A stretch of DNA of 64,000 nucleotides from G963674955 sp963674955 (lineage in GTDB: Bacteria; Desulfobacterota; Desulfovibrionia; Desulfovibrionales; Desulfovibrionaceae), in assembly GCA_963674955.2 (NCBI GenBank), contig CAXXKR010000001.1:558001-622000 (forward strand), read 5' to 3'. The notes under the pieces were generated by a model that was not told the DNA's origin, did no database searches, and saw nothing but the letters and a program-made list of their open reading frames with translations. A program made the translations under genes and the position numbers. This document shows, one piece after another, positions 51,003 to 58,339 of this stretch. The first letter of the stretch is position 1. Each line of letters begins with the position of its first letter.

Positions 51003-52244
51003 ATGAAGCTTTTTTCAAAACTCACGGCGATGGTTTGCATCGCCTTGCTTGCCGGGTTGATGCTCGCGGGCTGTGGTGGTGAGGAGAAAAAGCCTGAAGA
51101 GGCTAAAACCGAGGCCGTTGATCAGGCCGAAACACCAACAGCCGAAGAGATCAAGGTCGGCGCCATGATCGATTTGTCCGGCCCCACTTCCGCAGTGGGC
51201 AACCCCTATGCCGACGGCCTGAAGGGCGCCACCGAGTATATCAACGGAAAGGGCGGCATCGCCGGGCGCAACGTCAAGCTGCTACTGGTGGACACCGCCT
51301 ACAACGCCCAGCAGGGTCTCTCCATCTACAAGAAATTCGTGACCGTGGAGAAGGTCGTGGCCGTGCAGGGTTTCGGAACCGCAGTCACCGAGGCTCTTGT
51401 GCGCTCGGTTGCCAAGGACAAGATTCCCAATTTCTCGGCCAGCTATTCCGCTCACCTCACAGATCCGACCAAGGCACCCTACAACTTCTTCATCGCGGCG
51501 GACTATTCCACCCAGGCCAGGGCGGCCCTCAAGTACTTCAAGGAAAACTGGAAAGAGGAAAGGGCTCCCAAGCTGGCCCTGATCTACCCCGACCATCCCT
51601 ACGGCCTGACCCCCATCCCGGCCATGAAGGAGTATGCCGCCGAATTGGGTTTTGAACTGGTGGGCGATGAGAACGTCGGGCTCAAGGCCATTGACGCCAC
51701 CACGCAGCTTCTGCCCCTCAAGGACAAGCAGCCCGATTACGTCTGGATCGGCGGAACAACGCCTTCCACGGCCGTGATCATGAAGGACGCAAAGAAACTG
51801 GGACTGAACACCACCTTCTTCACCAACATCTGGGGAACCGACGAGAATCTGCCCAAGCTGGCGGGCGAGGCGGCCGAAGGCAACTACTGCAACCAGGCCG
51901 CAGCGGTCTATGGTCAGGACGTGCCCGGCATGAAGGCCATCGAGGAGATCACCAAGGGCGAGCACCAGATGACCCACTACATCAGGGGCTTCGCCTCCAT
52001 GCTGGTCATGGCCGAGGGCATCAGGATCGCCGCCGAGCAGGGCGAGGTGACCGGCGAGAGCATCAAGGCCGCGCTGGAGACCCTGCGCGACTTCGATCCC
52101 ATGGGTCTCACCCCGCCCATCAGCTACTTCCCGGACGACCACAGGCCCAACATGGCCGTATTCCTTTACAAGGTTGAGAACGGAGAGCTGGTTTTCGCGG
52201 CTGAACAGACACTGGAACGCAAACCGGAGTGGCTCGGCAAGTAA
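51003..52244 (+). CDS. livK: Branched-chain-type ABC transporter substrate-binding lipoprotein
   Basis: A 413-residue periplasmic binding protein tethered as a lipoprotein: the signal has the lipobox LAGC at about 22-25. The mature domain has the Leu/Ile/Val-binding protein fold (KVGAMIDLSGPTSAVGNPYADGLKGATEYINGKGGI) and the opposite lobe at YPDHPYGLTPIPAMKEYAAELG. ATG 51003 has GGAGG 4 nt upstream and is the clear start. It is about 40 nt after livM, in the same operon. The ligand is unknown; amino acids, short acids or aromatic compounds are all taken up by this family. Confidence 0.93.
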   Translation: MKLFSKLTAMVCIALLAGLMLAGCGGEEKKPEEAKTEAVDQAETPTAEEIKVGAMIDLSGPTSAVGNPYADGLKGATEYINGKGGIAGRNVKLLLVDTAYNAQQGLSIYKKFVTVEKVVAVQGFGTAVTEALVRSVAKDKIPNFSASYSAHLTDPTKAPYNFFIAADYSTQARAALKYFKENWKEERAPKLALIYPDHPYGLTPIPAMKEYAAELGFELVGDENVGLKAIDATTQLLPLKDKQPDYVWIGGTTPSTAVIMKDAKKLGLNTTFFTNIWGTDENLPKLAGEAAEGNYCNQAAAVYGQDVPGMKAIEEITKGEHQMTHYIRGFASMLVMAEGIRIAAEQGEVTGESIKAALETLRDFDPMGLTPPISYFPDDHRPNMAVFLYKVENGELVFAAEQTLERKPEWLGK

Positions 52245-52265
52245 TTGCCGGTCTTGGAGACGGTC

Positions 52266-53066
52266 TTGAATCACATATTGAAAGTAGAGAACCTTGAAGT
52301 CGTCTACAATGACGTTGTCCTTGTGCTCAAGGGCCTTTCCCTGGCCGCCGAGGAGGGCAAGATAACATCCCTGCTCGGCGCCAACGGGGCGGGCAAGTCG
52401 ACGACCCTGAAAGCCATCTCCGGATTGTTGGAGAGCGAGGACGGGGAAGTGACCGCAGGCTCGGTGCTTTATGACGGCAAGGCCATTCAGGGACTGACGC
52501 CCGAGAATGTCGTCCGATCAGGCATCTTCCAGGTCATGGAGGGGCGCAGGATATTCGAGGATCTGACCGTCGAGGAAAATCTTCGCTGCGGGGCCTTCAC
52601 ACGGCCCCGCAGCGAATTCCAGGAAGGATTGGACAAGGTCTATACCTATTTCCCCCGGCTTAAGGAGCGCAGGAAACAGGTGGCTGGCTACATGTCCGGA
52701 GGAGAGCAGCAGATGCTGGCCATCGGTCGGGCCATAATGGCCAGGCCCCGGCTGCTGCTTCTCGACGAACCCTCCCTCGGGCTTGCCCCGTTGCTTGTGG
52801 AGGAAATTTTCGAGATAGTGACGAAGATCAATCGCAACGAGGGCGTTACCGTGCTTCTGGTGGAACAGAACGCCCGGGCCGCATTGTCGGTCTGCGAGCA
52901 CGGCTATATCATGGAGAATGGTCGCATCGTCATGGACGGGAAAGCGGACGAGCTGCTCAACAATCCCGACGTGCAGGAATTTTACCTGGGAATGGGGCAG
53001 AGCGGAGGAAAACGCAGTTACCGCGACGTAAAACACTACCGCCGCAGAAAGCGCTGGCTCGGATAA
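52266..53066 (+). CDS. livF: Branched-chain-type ABC transporter ATP-binding protein LivF
   Basis: A 266-residue ATPase. TTG 52266 is favoured because a GGAG site lies 6 nt before it; TTG 52245 follows the livK stop directly. Walker A is LGANGAGKSTT, the signature is MSGGEQQMLAIG, and Walker B is LLLLDEPSLGLAP. The C-terminal ~25 residues are basic (GGKRSYRDVKHYRRRKRW), longer than in most LivF proteins. It completes the G-H-M-K-F set, with PaaK-like ligase 13 nt downstream. Confidence 0.93.
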   Translation: MNHILKVENLEVVYNDVVLVLKGLSLAAEEGKITSLLGANGAGKSTTLKAISGLLESEDGEVTAGSVLYDGKAIQGLTPENVVRSGIFQVMEGRRIFEDLTVEENLRCGAFTRPRSEFQEGLDKVYTYFPRLKERRKQVAGYMSGGEQQMLAIGRAIMARPRLLLLDEPSLGLAPLLVEEIFEIVTKINRNEGVTVLLVEQNARAALSVCEHGYIMENGRIVMDGKADELLNNPDVQEFYLGMGQSGGKRSYRDVKHYRRRKRWLG

Positions 53067-53079
53067 GGAGCTCCTCGCA

Positions 53080-54318
53080 ATGTACTACCACGATCTGGAG
53101 ACTCAATCGCGTGCCGAGAGGCGTGAACGCAAGTGGAAGAAGGTTCGGGCCTTGGTGGACAAGGCATCCACGTTTTCCAACGAGTTCAAGGGCCGCCTGA
53201 AAAGGTGCGGAATCAAGGCCCGGGATATAGACTCCCTTGAAGCCTTTGAGAATATTTTGCCTCTGAAAAAAAAGGAGATCATCGATCTCCAGGCCGAGCA
53301 TGGGCTGGAATGGCTTCTGGCGCACGACATGGGCGACCTGAGGCGCATCTACCAGTCTCCCGGTCCCATCTTCGACCCCGAAGGCGCGGGACGGGATCAC
53401 TGGGGCTGGGCCGAGGGCTTTTATGCGGCAGGATTCAGGCCCAGGGATCTGGTGCAGATGACCTTCAGCTACCACCTCACGCCTGCCGGACTGATGCTGG
53501 AGGAGCCGCTCAGGGAGATAGGCTGCGTGGTCATCCCGGCCGGTCCCGGGAACACCGAGGTCCAGATCGACCTCATGACCCGCCTGCCGGTGAACGGTTT
53601 CGTGGGCATGGCCAGCTATCTCAAGGTCATCGGCGGCAAGGCCCTTGCAGCCGGTCTTGACCTGAAAAAGGATTTTCAATTGCGCACGGCCTTCGTGGCC
53701 GCCGAGAAGCTCACCGAAACCCTGCGGGGCGAGGTGGAGGAAGCCTTCGGCATGACCGTGCGTCAGGGCTACGGCACTGCCGACGTGGGCTGCATAGCTT
53801 ACGAGTGTCCGGATTTGGGGGGCATGCACGTGACTTCCAGGGCCTATGTGGAGATATGCGATCCCCGGACCGGAAAGCCGGTCCCGGTGGGCGAGACGGG
53901 CGAGGTGGTGGTCACGCCCTTCACTGAGTATTATCCGTTGATCAGGTTGGCCACGGGCGACCTCTCGTTTTTCGTGGAGGAGCCGTGCTCCTGCGGCCGC
54001 ACCTCCATGCGACTGGGGGGCATCGTGGGCCGGGCCGACGACACGGCCAAGGTCAAGGGCCAGTTCATTTACCCGGCCCAGGCCGAGAAGGTCGTGGAAG
54101 CCTTTCCGCAGATAACCAGGTGGCAGCTGCTGGTGGAGAACCCGGCAGGACGGGACACGCTGACCGTGCGCCTTGAACTGAACGCAGAGTTGGACGAGGA
54201 TGCCTTTGTGTCGGCTTTTCAGGCCTTGATGAAGCTCAGGCCGAGCATATTAATCGAGGCCCCCGGAACCTTGTCGGAGGGTCTTCCGCTACTGGTGGAT
54301 GAAAGAACTTTTGAGTAG
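53080..54318 (+). CDS. Phenylacetate-CoA ligase-family AMP-forming ligase
   Basis: A 412-residue protein of the PaaK branch of the ANL superfamily. Family traits are the ARDIDSLEAFENILPLKKKEI segment, the YGTADVGCIAYECPD motif, EICDPRTGKPVPVGETGEVVVTPF and the LATGDLSFFVEEPCSCGRTSMRLGGIVGRADD region, with the Cys pair typical of PaaK enzymes. It would activate an aryl or short acid with ATP and CoA. It is the last gene of the Liv operon, followed by a terminator. Two ligases in one uptake operon suggest that imported acids are activated to CoA thioesters. The substrate is unknown. Confidence 0.88.
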   Translation: MYYHDLETQSRAERRERKWKKVRALVDKASTFSNEFKGRLKRCGIKARDIDSLEAFENILPLKKKEIIDLQAEHGLEWLLAHDMGDLRRIYQSPGPIFDPEGAGRDHWGWAEGFYAAGFRPRDLVQMTFSYHLTPAGLMLEEPLREIGCVVIPAGPGNTEVQIDLMTRLPVNGFVGMASYLKVIGGKALAAGLDLKKDFQLRTAFVAAEKLTETLRGEVEEAFGMTVRQGYGTADVGCIAYECPDLGGMHVTSRAYVEICDPRTGKPVPVGETGEVVVTPFTEYYPLIRLATGDLSFFVEEPCSCGRTSMRLGGIVGRADDTAKVKGQFIYPAQAEKVVEAFPQITRWQLLVENPAGRDTLTVRLELNAELDEDAFVSAFQALMKLRPSILIEAPGTLSEGLPLLVDERTFE

Positions 54319-54327
54319 CTCTTTGAT

Positions 54328-54363
54328 AAAAAAGGCGGCCTTCAAAAGAAAGCCGCCTTTTTT
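54328..54363 (+). terminator. Intrinsic terminator of the Liv operon
   Basis: A stem of nine G/C-rich pairs (AAAGGCGGC against GCCGCCTTT), extendable by A-T pairs, with a 12-nt loop is followed by a T-run. It lies just after the PaaK-type gene. The complementary A-run before the stem could also serve the minus-strand selenoprotein gene, whose stop is 17 nt away. Confidence 0.88.
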
Positions 54364-54379
54364 GTTTTTGGAGGTATTC

Positions 54380-54703
54380 CTAGCAGGAGCAGGAACCGCC
54401 CGTGGAGCATGACCCGCAGGAGGAACTGCCGCCGCCGATGGGCTGTTCTGCTTCCACGGTGAAACCGTAGTAGGTCATGTCGATCTTGATGTTTCCGGTC
54501 TGGGTCTCAAGTTCCTTGTCAACCAGGAAAGTGAAGCCGCCGACCTCGTAGTTGTTGTCGCCATCACGCAGCTCATCCAGAGCCAGCGTCAGTTTGGGGC
54601 CAGCTCAGCCGCCGGAGGACAAGTATACTCTGACAGGTGATTGTTCCTTATCGTTAAAGTAGCCCTCAAGCTGCTTCTGTGCGCTTTCAGTTAGTTCTAC
54701 CAT
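54380..54703 (-). CDS. HesB-like selenoprotein (IscA-type, in-frame TGA = selenocysteine)
   Basis: This gene is truncated by ordinary translation at the TGA at 54605-54607. Reading through gives a 107-residue HesB/IscA-type protein: MVELTESAQKQLEGYFND, VYLSSGG-U-AGPKLTLALDE with Sec at position 33, a NYEVGGFTFLVDKE core, then a Cys-rich C-terminal tail CGSCSTGGSCSC (residues 96-107). Sec replaces the first conserved Cys of the HesB fold. A HesB-like selenoprotein family is known in anaerobes including Desulfovibrio. Role: probably Fe-S cluster or metal handling. ATG 54703 has a GGAG ribosome site. The frame, cysteines and SECIS-like hairpin all agree. Confidence 0.9.
54566..54604 (-). promoter_or_regulatory. 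Candidate bacterial SECIS element
   Basis: Right after the TGA on the minus strand, ACGC (54589-54586) pairs with GCGT (54569-54566) and GCTC (54583-54580) pairs with GAGC (54574-54571), with a TGGAT apical loop and an unpaired T on one side. The loop begins about 25 nt after the TGA and has G in its second position, as expected of bacterial SECIS elements recognised by SelB. SelB binding has not been shown here. Confidence 0.6.
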
Positions 54704-54734
54704 AGATATCTCCTTTTTTGGTATGGGTTGAAAA

Positions 54735-54763
54735 GAGTTAAGTTCTATAATTAAGTTTGTCAA
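54735..54763 (-). promoter_or_regulatory. Candidate promoter of the selenoprotein gene
   Basis: A perfect TTGACA (54763-54758 on the minus strand) is followed 17 nt later by TAACTC (54740-54735), a weak -10. The selenoprotein start codon is about 30 nt downstream. The same interval separates it from the divergent TetR gene. Confidence 0.35.
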
Positions 54764-54860
54764 ATCATTGCTGGCAAAAAGTGCTGCCAAGGTCCGGTTG
54801 ACCCGGATTGGGGGATACGCTAACTGCTCTTTGAAGATTGAGAACAAGGAACAAATAATC

Positions 54861-55421
54861 ATGAAAACCAAAGAACTGATATTGAACACTGCCAAGGAAT
54901 TGATTTCCGAGGTGGGGTTTCACAGAACAACCACCTCCAGCCTGGCCAAGAAGGCAAATATATCCGAAGGCACGATATATCGGCATTTCGAGAGCAAGGA
55001 GGAAATCCTGCATCAAATCCTCACGGATTTTCAGGAAAAGTACGCCCGGCTTCTGGATCGCTGCCGCCGCTGGCTTGAAGGGGACCACGGCACCCTTGCC
55101 CGTGCGCTCAAGGAGCATTACGATTTTGCGGATGAGAATCAGGCCGACATAAAGACCCTGTTCGCGACCTACAATATAATTGATGAGTCCAAGAACACAA
55201 TGGGATTCATGATCAAGGAAATGAGCTCCTTCATGGAAGAGGCCCTTACAAAGGGGCAGGCCAGGGAGGTGGTCAAGAAGGTGGACGTGCAGCAGAACGC
55301 GCTGGTTCTGGTCACGGTGTTCACGGGACTTTTGCGCATCAAGCTCTACTGGCCGGATATCGACAATTTCTCCGACGAGGCCATCGAGTTTTGCCGCCGA
55401 GCATTGGTCAAGGGACTTTAA
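54861..55421 (+). CDS. TetR/AcrR family transcriptional regulator
   Basis: A 186-residue repressor-type protein. The N-terminal helix-turn-helix is clear: TKELILNTAKELISEVGFHRTTTSSLAKKANISEGTIYRHFESKEEILHQI style, residues 2-52. The C-terminal ligand domain has the YNIIDESKNTMGFMIKEMSSFMEEAL helix. ATG 54861 has AAGGA upstream. It is divergent from the selenoprotein gene, with 157 nt between them. It may regulate itself, the selenoprotein or pyrR downstream; that is inference from position. Confidence 0.9.
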   Translation: MKTKELILNTAKELISEVGFHRTTTSSLAKKANISEGTIYRHFESKEEILHQILTDFQEKYARLLDRCRRWLEGDHGTLARALKEHYDFADENQADIKTLFATYNIIDESKNTMGFMIKEMSSFMEEALTKGQAREVVKKVDVQQNALVLVTVFTGLLRIKLYWPDIDNFSDEAIEFCRRALVKGL

Positions 55422-55439
55422 CCGCGTATTGCCAAGGCG

Positions 55440-55979
55440 ATGACAATGGAAGAGTGCAGAACCATACTTGATGCCGGGAAGATGGGCCGGACCCTGGACA
55501 GCCTGGCCGCGGAGTTTTATGACCGCCGGGGCGGTGAAGAGCGCCTCGTGCTGGTGGGCATCCAGCGCCGCGGCGTGGATTTGGCCAAGAGGATCAGGGC
55601 GCGGCTGGAGAAATTGTGCGGAAGGGATATCCCCATGGGCATGCTGGACATAAATTTCTACCGCGACGACTGGTCAAGCGTGTCCGTCCAGCCGATGATA
55701 AACAAGACCGAGATTCCTGTGGATATCGAAGGCGCGAATCTGCTGCTGGTGGACGATGTCCTATTTTCCGGAAGGACCGTGCGCGCAGCCCTGGAAGCCA
55801 TCATGGACTATGGCCGTCCACGGCGGGTGGAGCTCATGGTGCTCATCGACAGGGGACACCGCGAACTGCCCATCCAGCCCGACTACGTGGGCGAGATAGT
55901 GGAAACGGCAAGCGATGAACACGTCAACGTGCTGGTCACCGAGTTGGACGACGAGGACAAGGTCTGCCTGGTCCGGTGA
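55440..55979 (+). CDS. pyrR: PyrR: uracil phosphoribosyltransferase / pyrimidine operon regulator
   Basis: PyrR (179 residues) is a phosphoribosyltransferase-fold protein. It converts uracil to UMP and in some bacteria regulates pyr mRNA by attenuation. The PRPP-binding motif LLLVDDVLFSGRTVRAALEAI is at about 99-119. The DINFYRDDWSSVSVQP and LMVLIDRGHRELPIQPDYVG segments are typical. I see no anti-terminator with a PyrR-binding loop in the short 18-nt gap before it; regulation of a pyr operon elsewhere is possible. It follows the TetR gene and precedes the shikimate kinase-like gene. Confidence 0.93.
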   Translation: MTMEECRTILDAGKMGRTLDSLAAEFYDRRGGEERLVLVGIQRRGVDLAKRIRARLEKLCGRDIPMGMLDINFYRDDWSSVSVQPMINKTEIPVDIEGANLLLVDDVLFSGRTVRAALEAIMDYGRPRRVELMVLIDRGHRELPIQPDYVGEIVETASDEHVNVLVTELDDEDKVCLVR

Positions 55980-56025
55980 TGAGCGTAGTCGGATATCATT
56001 TTGTTCAGGTTGGCCGGAGTAGAGC

Positions 56026-56544
56026 GTGACTGAAGATTTTCAAGGCGAGAGCTGCATCTGCCTCATGGGCATGGCCGGTGCAGGCAAGACGACCCTGGGC
56101 AGGATGCTGGCCCGGCGTCTGGATTGGGCCTTTCTGGATACCGACCACCTTATCGAATCCTATTACGGTCTCCCCTTGCAGCAGGTTCTGGACAACCACG
56201 GCCTGGAGGAATTCCTGCGCATCGAGGACTATCTGGTCAGCATCCTGGCGGTCCAGAGGACCGTGATTTCCACTGGCGGGAGCGTGGTCTATGGCCGCAG
56301 GGCCGTGGAACGCCTCAAGCTGCTGGGCCGGATCGTAATGCTGGACATCGACCTGCAAACATTCAGGCGTCGCGTGGGCCGCGCCGAGAACCGCGGACTG
56401 GCCATCGCCAAGGGCGCCTGCATGGACGACCTGTTTTGGGAGCGCAAGCCCCTGTATGAGGCCGTGGCGGACCTCACCGTGTCAACGGACCGCAATTCCC
56501 CTGAAAAGTGCCTGGACCTGATCGAGGCCTGGATCAAAGAGTGA
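56026..56544 (+). CDS. aroK: Shikimate kinase
   Basis: A 172-residue kinase that phosphorylates shikimate in aromatic amino acid synthesis. Walker A is MGMAGAGKTTLG (residues ~15-26), followed by the FLDTDHLIES element with the shikimate-binding Asp, the ISTGGSVVYG motif and the AENRGLA lid Arg. It starts at GTG 56026. The ATGA overlap with the next gene suggests translational coupling. Other shikimate genes are not in the window. Confidence 0.88.
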   Translation: MTEDFQGESCICLMGMAGAGKTTLGRMLARRLDWAFLDTDHLIESYYGLPLQQVLDNHGLEEFLRIEDYLVSILAVQRTVISTGGSVVYGRRAVERLKLLGRIVMLDIDLQTFRRRVGRAENRGLAIAKGACMDDLFWERKPLYEAVADLTVSTDRNSPEKCLDLIEAWIKE

Positions 56545-57137
56545 TGCAGAAGTCGACGCCGCAAAAGGTCTTTCGCAAACTGGCGTTGCTTTATGGACGC
56601 ATGGCCGACGAGTATGCGCGGACATCCGAACAGCTGGGCCTGACTTGCGGCGACTGCGGGAACAATTGCTGCGTCAGTTTTTTCCAGCACCACACCTATG
56701 TCGAGTGGGCCTACTTGTGGCGGGGCCTCAAGGCGCTGCCGCAGGGGCGCAGGGAGGATTTTCAACGCAGGGCGGCAGAATATGTGGAGCAGGCAAGGGC
56801 CATGCTGGCGCAAGGAGTCCGGCCCAACGCCATGTGCCCCCTGAACGTCGAGGGGCTTTGCGGCTTGTACGAGCACAGGCTGATGATCTGTCGGCTGCAC
56901 GGCGTGCCCAACGTCATGGTCCGCCCGGACGGGCGCAACGTTTCCTTTCCGGGTTGCTATCGCAGCCAGGAATTGTCGGAGGGGCTTGACCGTCCCCCGA
57001 CCCTGGACCGCACTCCCCTGTACAAGGCTCTTGTCGAACTTGAGGTGGAATTTCTGGGCAACAGAATCCGCAGGCTGCCCCGGGTGGACATGACCCTGGC
57101 CGAGATGATCGTCGGCGGGCCTCCGGTTTTGAGTTAG
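56544..57137 (+). CDS. Cysteine-cluster protein (YkgJ-like)
   Basis: A 197-residue cytoplasmic protein with three Cys groups: CGDCGNNCC at about residues 35-43, then CPLNVEGLCG and CRLHGVPN, and PGCYRS. The first cluster resembles the YkgJ family, which probably binds an Fe-S cluster or zinc. There is no signal peptide. The N-terminal LLYGRMADEYARTSEQL is a helix. Start ATG 56544 overlaps the aroK stop. The function is unknown. Confidence 0.7.
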   Translation: MQKSTPQKVFRKLALLYGRMADEYARTSEQLGLTCGDCGNNCCVSFFQHHTYVEWAYLWRGLKALPQGRREDFQRRAAEYVEQARAMLAQGVRPNAMCPLNVEGLCGLYEHRLMICRLHGVPNVMVRPDGRNVSFPGCYRSQELSEGLDRPPTLDRTPLYKALVELEVEFLGNRIRRLPRVDMTLAEMIVGGPPVLS

Positions 57138-57141
57138 TCCT

Positions 57142-57546
57142 TCAGCCGTTTTTCTGGGCCTGAACGAAGTCCGCGTAACCTCGGTCATGTTCGGCTATAT
57201 GCTTTCTCAACCACTGCTCCATGCGCTCCAAAAGCTTCCGGCTGACCCCTTTTGAGGCTATGCATATCTCGATCTTCAATTCGTCCAGCTTGTCCTTGAG
57301 TATCCGGTGCTGGGCGATGTGCTTTTTTATGTCCGGATAGCCGCTGATATTCATCAGGGCCTCCTCGTTCACGCAATGGGATACGGAGAAGAGGCGCAGG
57401 TCTCCAAGTTTTTTCAGCGCCAGATCGGTGTCTTCGGCGTCCACGACTTCCAACAGCTCGTCCAGCTTGCCTGCGAGGGTCGCGTGCTGGGCGTCGATGA
57501 TCCCGATGTTGAAGGTCATCTCCTTCATCCAGTTTTGAGCCGTCAT
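57142..57546 (-). CDS. Bacteriohemerythrin
   Basis: A 134-residue four-helix protein with the diiron hemerythrin ligands: NIGIIDAQHATLAGKLDELL on helix A, SHCVNEEALM on helix B, KKHIAQHRILKDKLDE on helix C and RKHIAEHDRGYADF on helix D (HxxxE, HxxxH and HxxxxD patterns). It binds oxygen at a non-haem diiron site. In sulfate reducers it may protect against oxygen or deliver it to sensors. It stands alone and is convergent with the Cys-rich gene. Confidence 0.92.
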   Translation of the reverse strand: MTAQNWMKEMTFNIGIIDAQHATLAGKLDELLEVVDAEDTDLALKKLGDLRLFSVSHCVNEEALMNISGYPDIKKHIAQHRILKDKLDELKIEICIASKGVSRKLLERMEQWLRKHIAEHDRGYADFVQAQKNG

Positions 57547-57568
57547 TGGTGTTTCCCCCCTCCGTGCT

Positions 57569-58333
57569 CTACCAGTCCGGGTTGTTGGGCGATTGAAAGA
57601 AGAACTCGACCCTGCGGTTCAGGGTCCTGTTGGGGTCCGAGGTGTTTGGAACCAGGGGATTGGAGTCCGCGTAGCCGACGGCCTTGAGCCTTTCCGGCGG
57701 GATGTCGGAGTGTTCCAGGATGTAGCGCAGGCAGGCTGCGGCCCTGGTGCCGGACATCTGCCAGTTTCCGACCTGCTCCGTGCCCGGCTCGATGTCTGCG
57801 GTATGGCCCCGGATCATCAGATTGAAGGTGTTGGTTTTCATCTTGGCTATTATCTCGTCGAGAATGGGAGAAGCCTGGGCCTTGAGGCGCGAGGAGCCGG
57901 GGGCGAACATGCTCACGGAATCGACCCTGAGCATGACCCCGCTCTGGTCCACGCTGACCTTGGCGTCGTTGGTCAGGTTCTTGTCCCTGACGAATTCCTT
58001 GAGCAGGGTGCCCATCTCCTTGAATTCCAGGCTTTCCTTTTGCGTGTCCTGGTAGGCGTACCTGGTGTCGGCAAAAGGGGCCATCATGGCTCCCTTGTCC
58101 TCCTTTTGGACGCCCATTGCCTCCTGGACCGAACCCATCATCATCTTGAAGTTGGTTATGTCCTGGTTGGTGAAGGAAAGCAGGAGCACGAAAAAGCAGA
58201 GCAGGAGCGTGACCATGTCCGCGAATGTGGCCATCCACGGCGGCAGACCTTCCTCCTCCGGGGTGTCGTCAACCTTTGGCGGGGGCGGCGGGTCAGCAGC
58301 CAGTAAAAGCTTGTTCTTTTTTTTCTTGACCAT
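57569..58333 (-). CDS. motB: MotB-family flagellar stator protein (second copy)
   Basis: A 254-residue MotB. The membrane helix LPPWMATFADMVTLLLCFFVLLLSFTNQD carries the conserved proton/sodium-binding Asp. The C-terminal OmpA-like domain binds peptidoglycan (NLMIRGHTADIEPGTEQVGNWQMSGTRAAACLRYILEHSDIPPERLKAVGYADS). Six nt separate it from the neighbouring motB, in one operon with motA. 65 nt of the membrane-helix region are identical between the two copies. Two MotB proteins with one MotA are unusual. Confidence 0.92.
   Translation of the reverse strand: MVKKKKNKLLLAADPPPPPKVDDTPEEEGLPPWMATFADMVTLLLCFFVLLLSFTNQDITNFKMMMGSVQEAMGVQKEDKGAMMAPFADTRYAYQDTQKESLEFKEMGTLLKEFVRDKNLTNDAKVSVDQSGVMLRVDSVSMFAPGSSRLKAQASPILDEIIAKMKTNTFNLMIRGHTADIEPGTEQVGNWQMSGTRAAACLRYILEHSDIPPERLKAVGYADSNPLVPNTSDPNRTLNRRVEFFFQSPNNPDW
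58179..58243. repeat. 65-nt direct repeat, copy in the second motB
   Basis: A 65-nt stretch that encodes the membrane helix and the flanking WMATFADMV region is identical to 58968-59032 in the other motB. The rest of the two genes differs clearly, so this looks like gene conversion or strong selection. Confidence 0.9.
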
Positions 58334-58339
58334 GAGGAG

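Noticed and set aside
54605..54895. A 96-residue minus-strand protein ending at the TGA
   Set aside because: Its first 64 residues lie upstream of the real start and ribosome site at 54703, and its end is the Sec codon. The HesB-like read-through protein is the better interpretation.
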